The translations under genes were made by a program, and so were the position numbers. Shown here in pieces: positions 20,315 to 20,352 of a stretch of 20,352 bases of DNA (its first letter is position 1; every line of letters begins with the position of its first letter). The notes under the pieces are model-generated. The model searched no databases. It was given only the letters and a program-made list of their open reading frames with translations, and was not told where the DNA came from. Origin of the DNA: Methanosarcinales archaeon (GTDB lineage: Archaea; Halobacteriota; Methanosarcinia; Methanotrichales; Methanotrichaceae); NCBI GenBank assembly GCA_013415595.1, contig JAAEEW010000125.1:1-20352 (forward strand), read 5' to 3'.

Positions 20315-20352
20315 TCAGAACCGGTCCTTCAGTATCTGGTAGACGAAGTACA
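20315..20352 (-). CDS. C-terminal end of an unidentified gene (partial)
   Basis: On the minus strand, a frame open from the window edge ends at TGA (20315-20317) and reads YFVYQILKDRF. The aromatic, amphipathic tail looks like a protein C-terminus, and it faces the operon end across a stretch of about 125 bases with no other gene. Eleven residues cannot identify a family, and it could be chance. Confidence 0.4.
   Translation of the reverse strand, partial: YFVYQILKDRF

Overview
The window comes from a methanogenic euryarchaeon. Three genes encode enzymes of coenzyme F430 synthesis (cfbA, cfbE, cfbD). A RimK-like ligase matches the enzyme that adds glutamate to tetrahydromethanopterin, an archaeoflavoprotein sits beside an iron-sulfur flavoprotein, and a DUF2121 protein belongs to the connectase family, which is known from methanogens. 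SecE of Sec61-gamma type, a DRG-type GTPase, AT-rich TATA-like promoters and several probable leaderless starts also point to an archaeon. The high GC content, the tetrahydrofolate-type glyA-folD pair and the secreted beta-helix and lamin-tail proteins fit the Methanosarcinales, perhaps Methanothrix (Methanosaeta). That placement is inference.

Layout. 1-835: the end of an upstream gene, then about 770 bases with no convincing protein gene. This stretch holds a candidate cloverleaf-like small RNA (104-198), several hairpins, an 11-bp tandem repeat, a TATA box inside an inverted repeat, and eight copies of a 15-bp repeat that run into the start codon of a small gene (836-1066). 1180-2283: DRG/Obg-family GTPase on the minus strand with a long structured leader. 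2709-4730: three minus-strand genes for small secreted proteins, two of them lamin-tail-domain paralogs. 5074-5283: secE. 5300-8003: minus-strand operon cfbA-cfbE-cfbD, without cfbB or cfbC. 8093-8731: secreted protein with an acidic, Pro/Ala-rich tail. 8932-10179: isf-afpA flavoprotein operon on the minus strand. 10474-11955: secreted NosD-like beta-helix protein. 12195-12602: small conserved-looking protein of unknown role. 12778-13740: thiL, divergent from mptN (13902-14771), which is followed by purA (14845-16110). 16249-16701: PUA-domain protein, divergent from the plus-strand operon glyA-folD-connectase-mobA (16812-20171), which ends at a T-rich terminator. The last 38 bases look like the C-terminus of another minus-strand gene.

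How the genes fit together. Much of the window concerns coenzymes and one-carbon chemistry: F430 for methyl-coenzyme M reductase, glutamylation of the pterin C1 carrier, tetrahydrofolate C1 units (glyA, folD), thiamine diphosphate (thiL), molybdopterin guanine dinucleotide for formylmethanofuran dehydrogenase (mobA), and a proteasome-beta-related protein ligase reported to act on MtrA. The points most worth following up are the connectase in the C1 operon, the cloverleaf-like RNA candidate, the 15-bp repeat that carries ribosome-binding-like GGAG units up to a start codon, and the beta-helix gene whose signal peptide seems to begin at a non-AUG codon.
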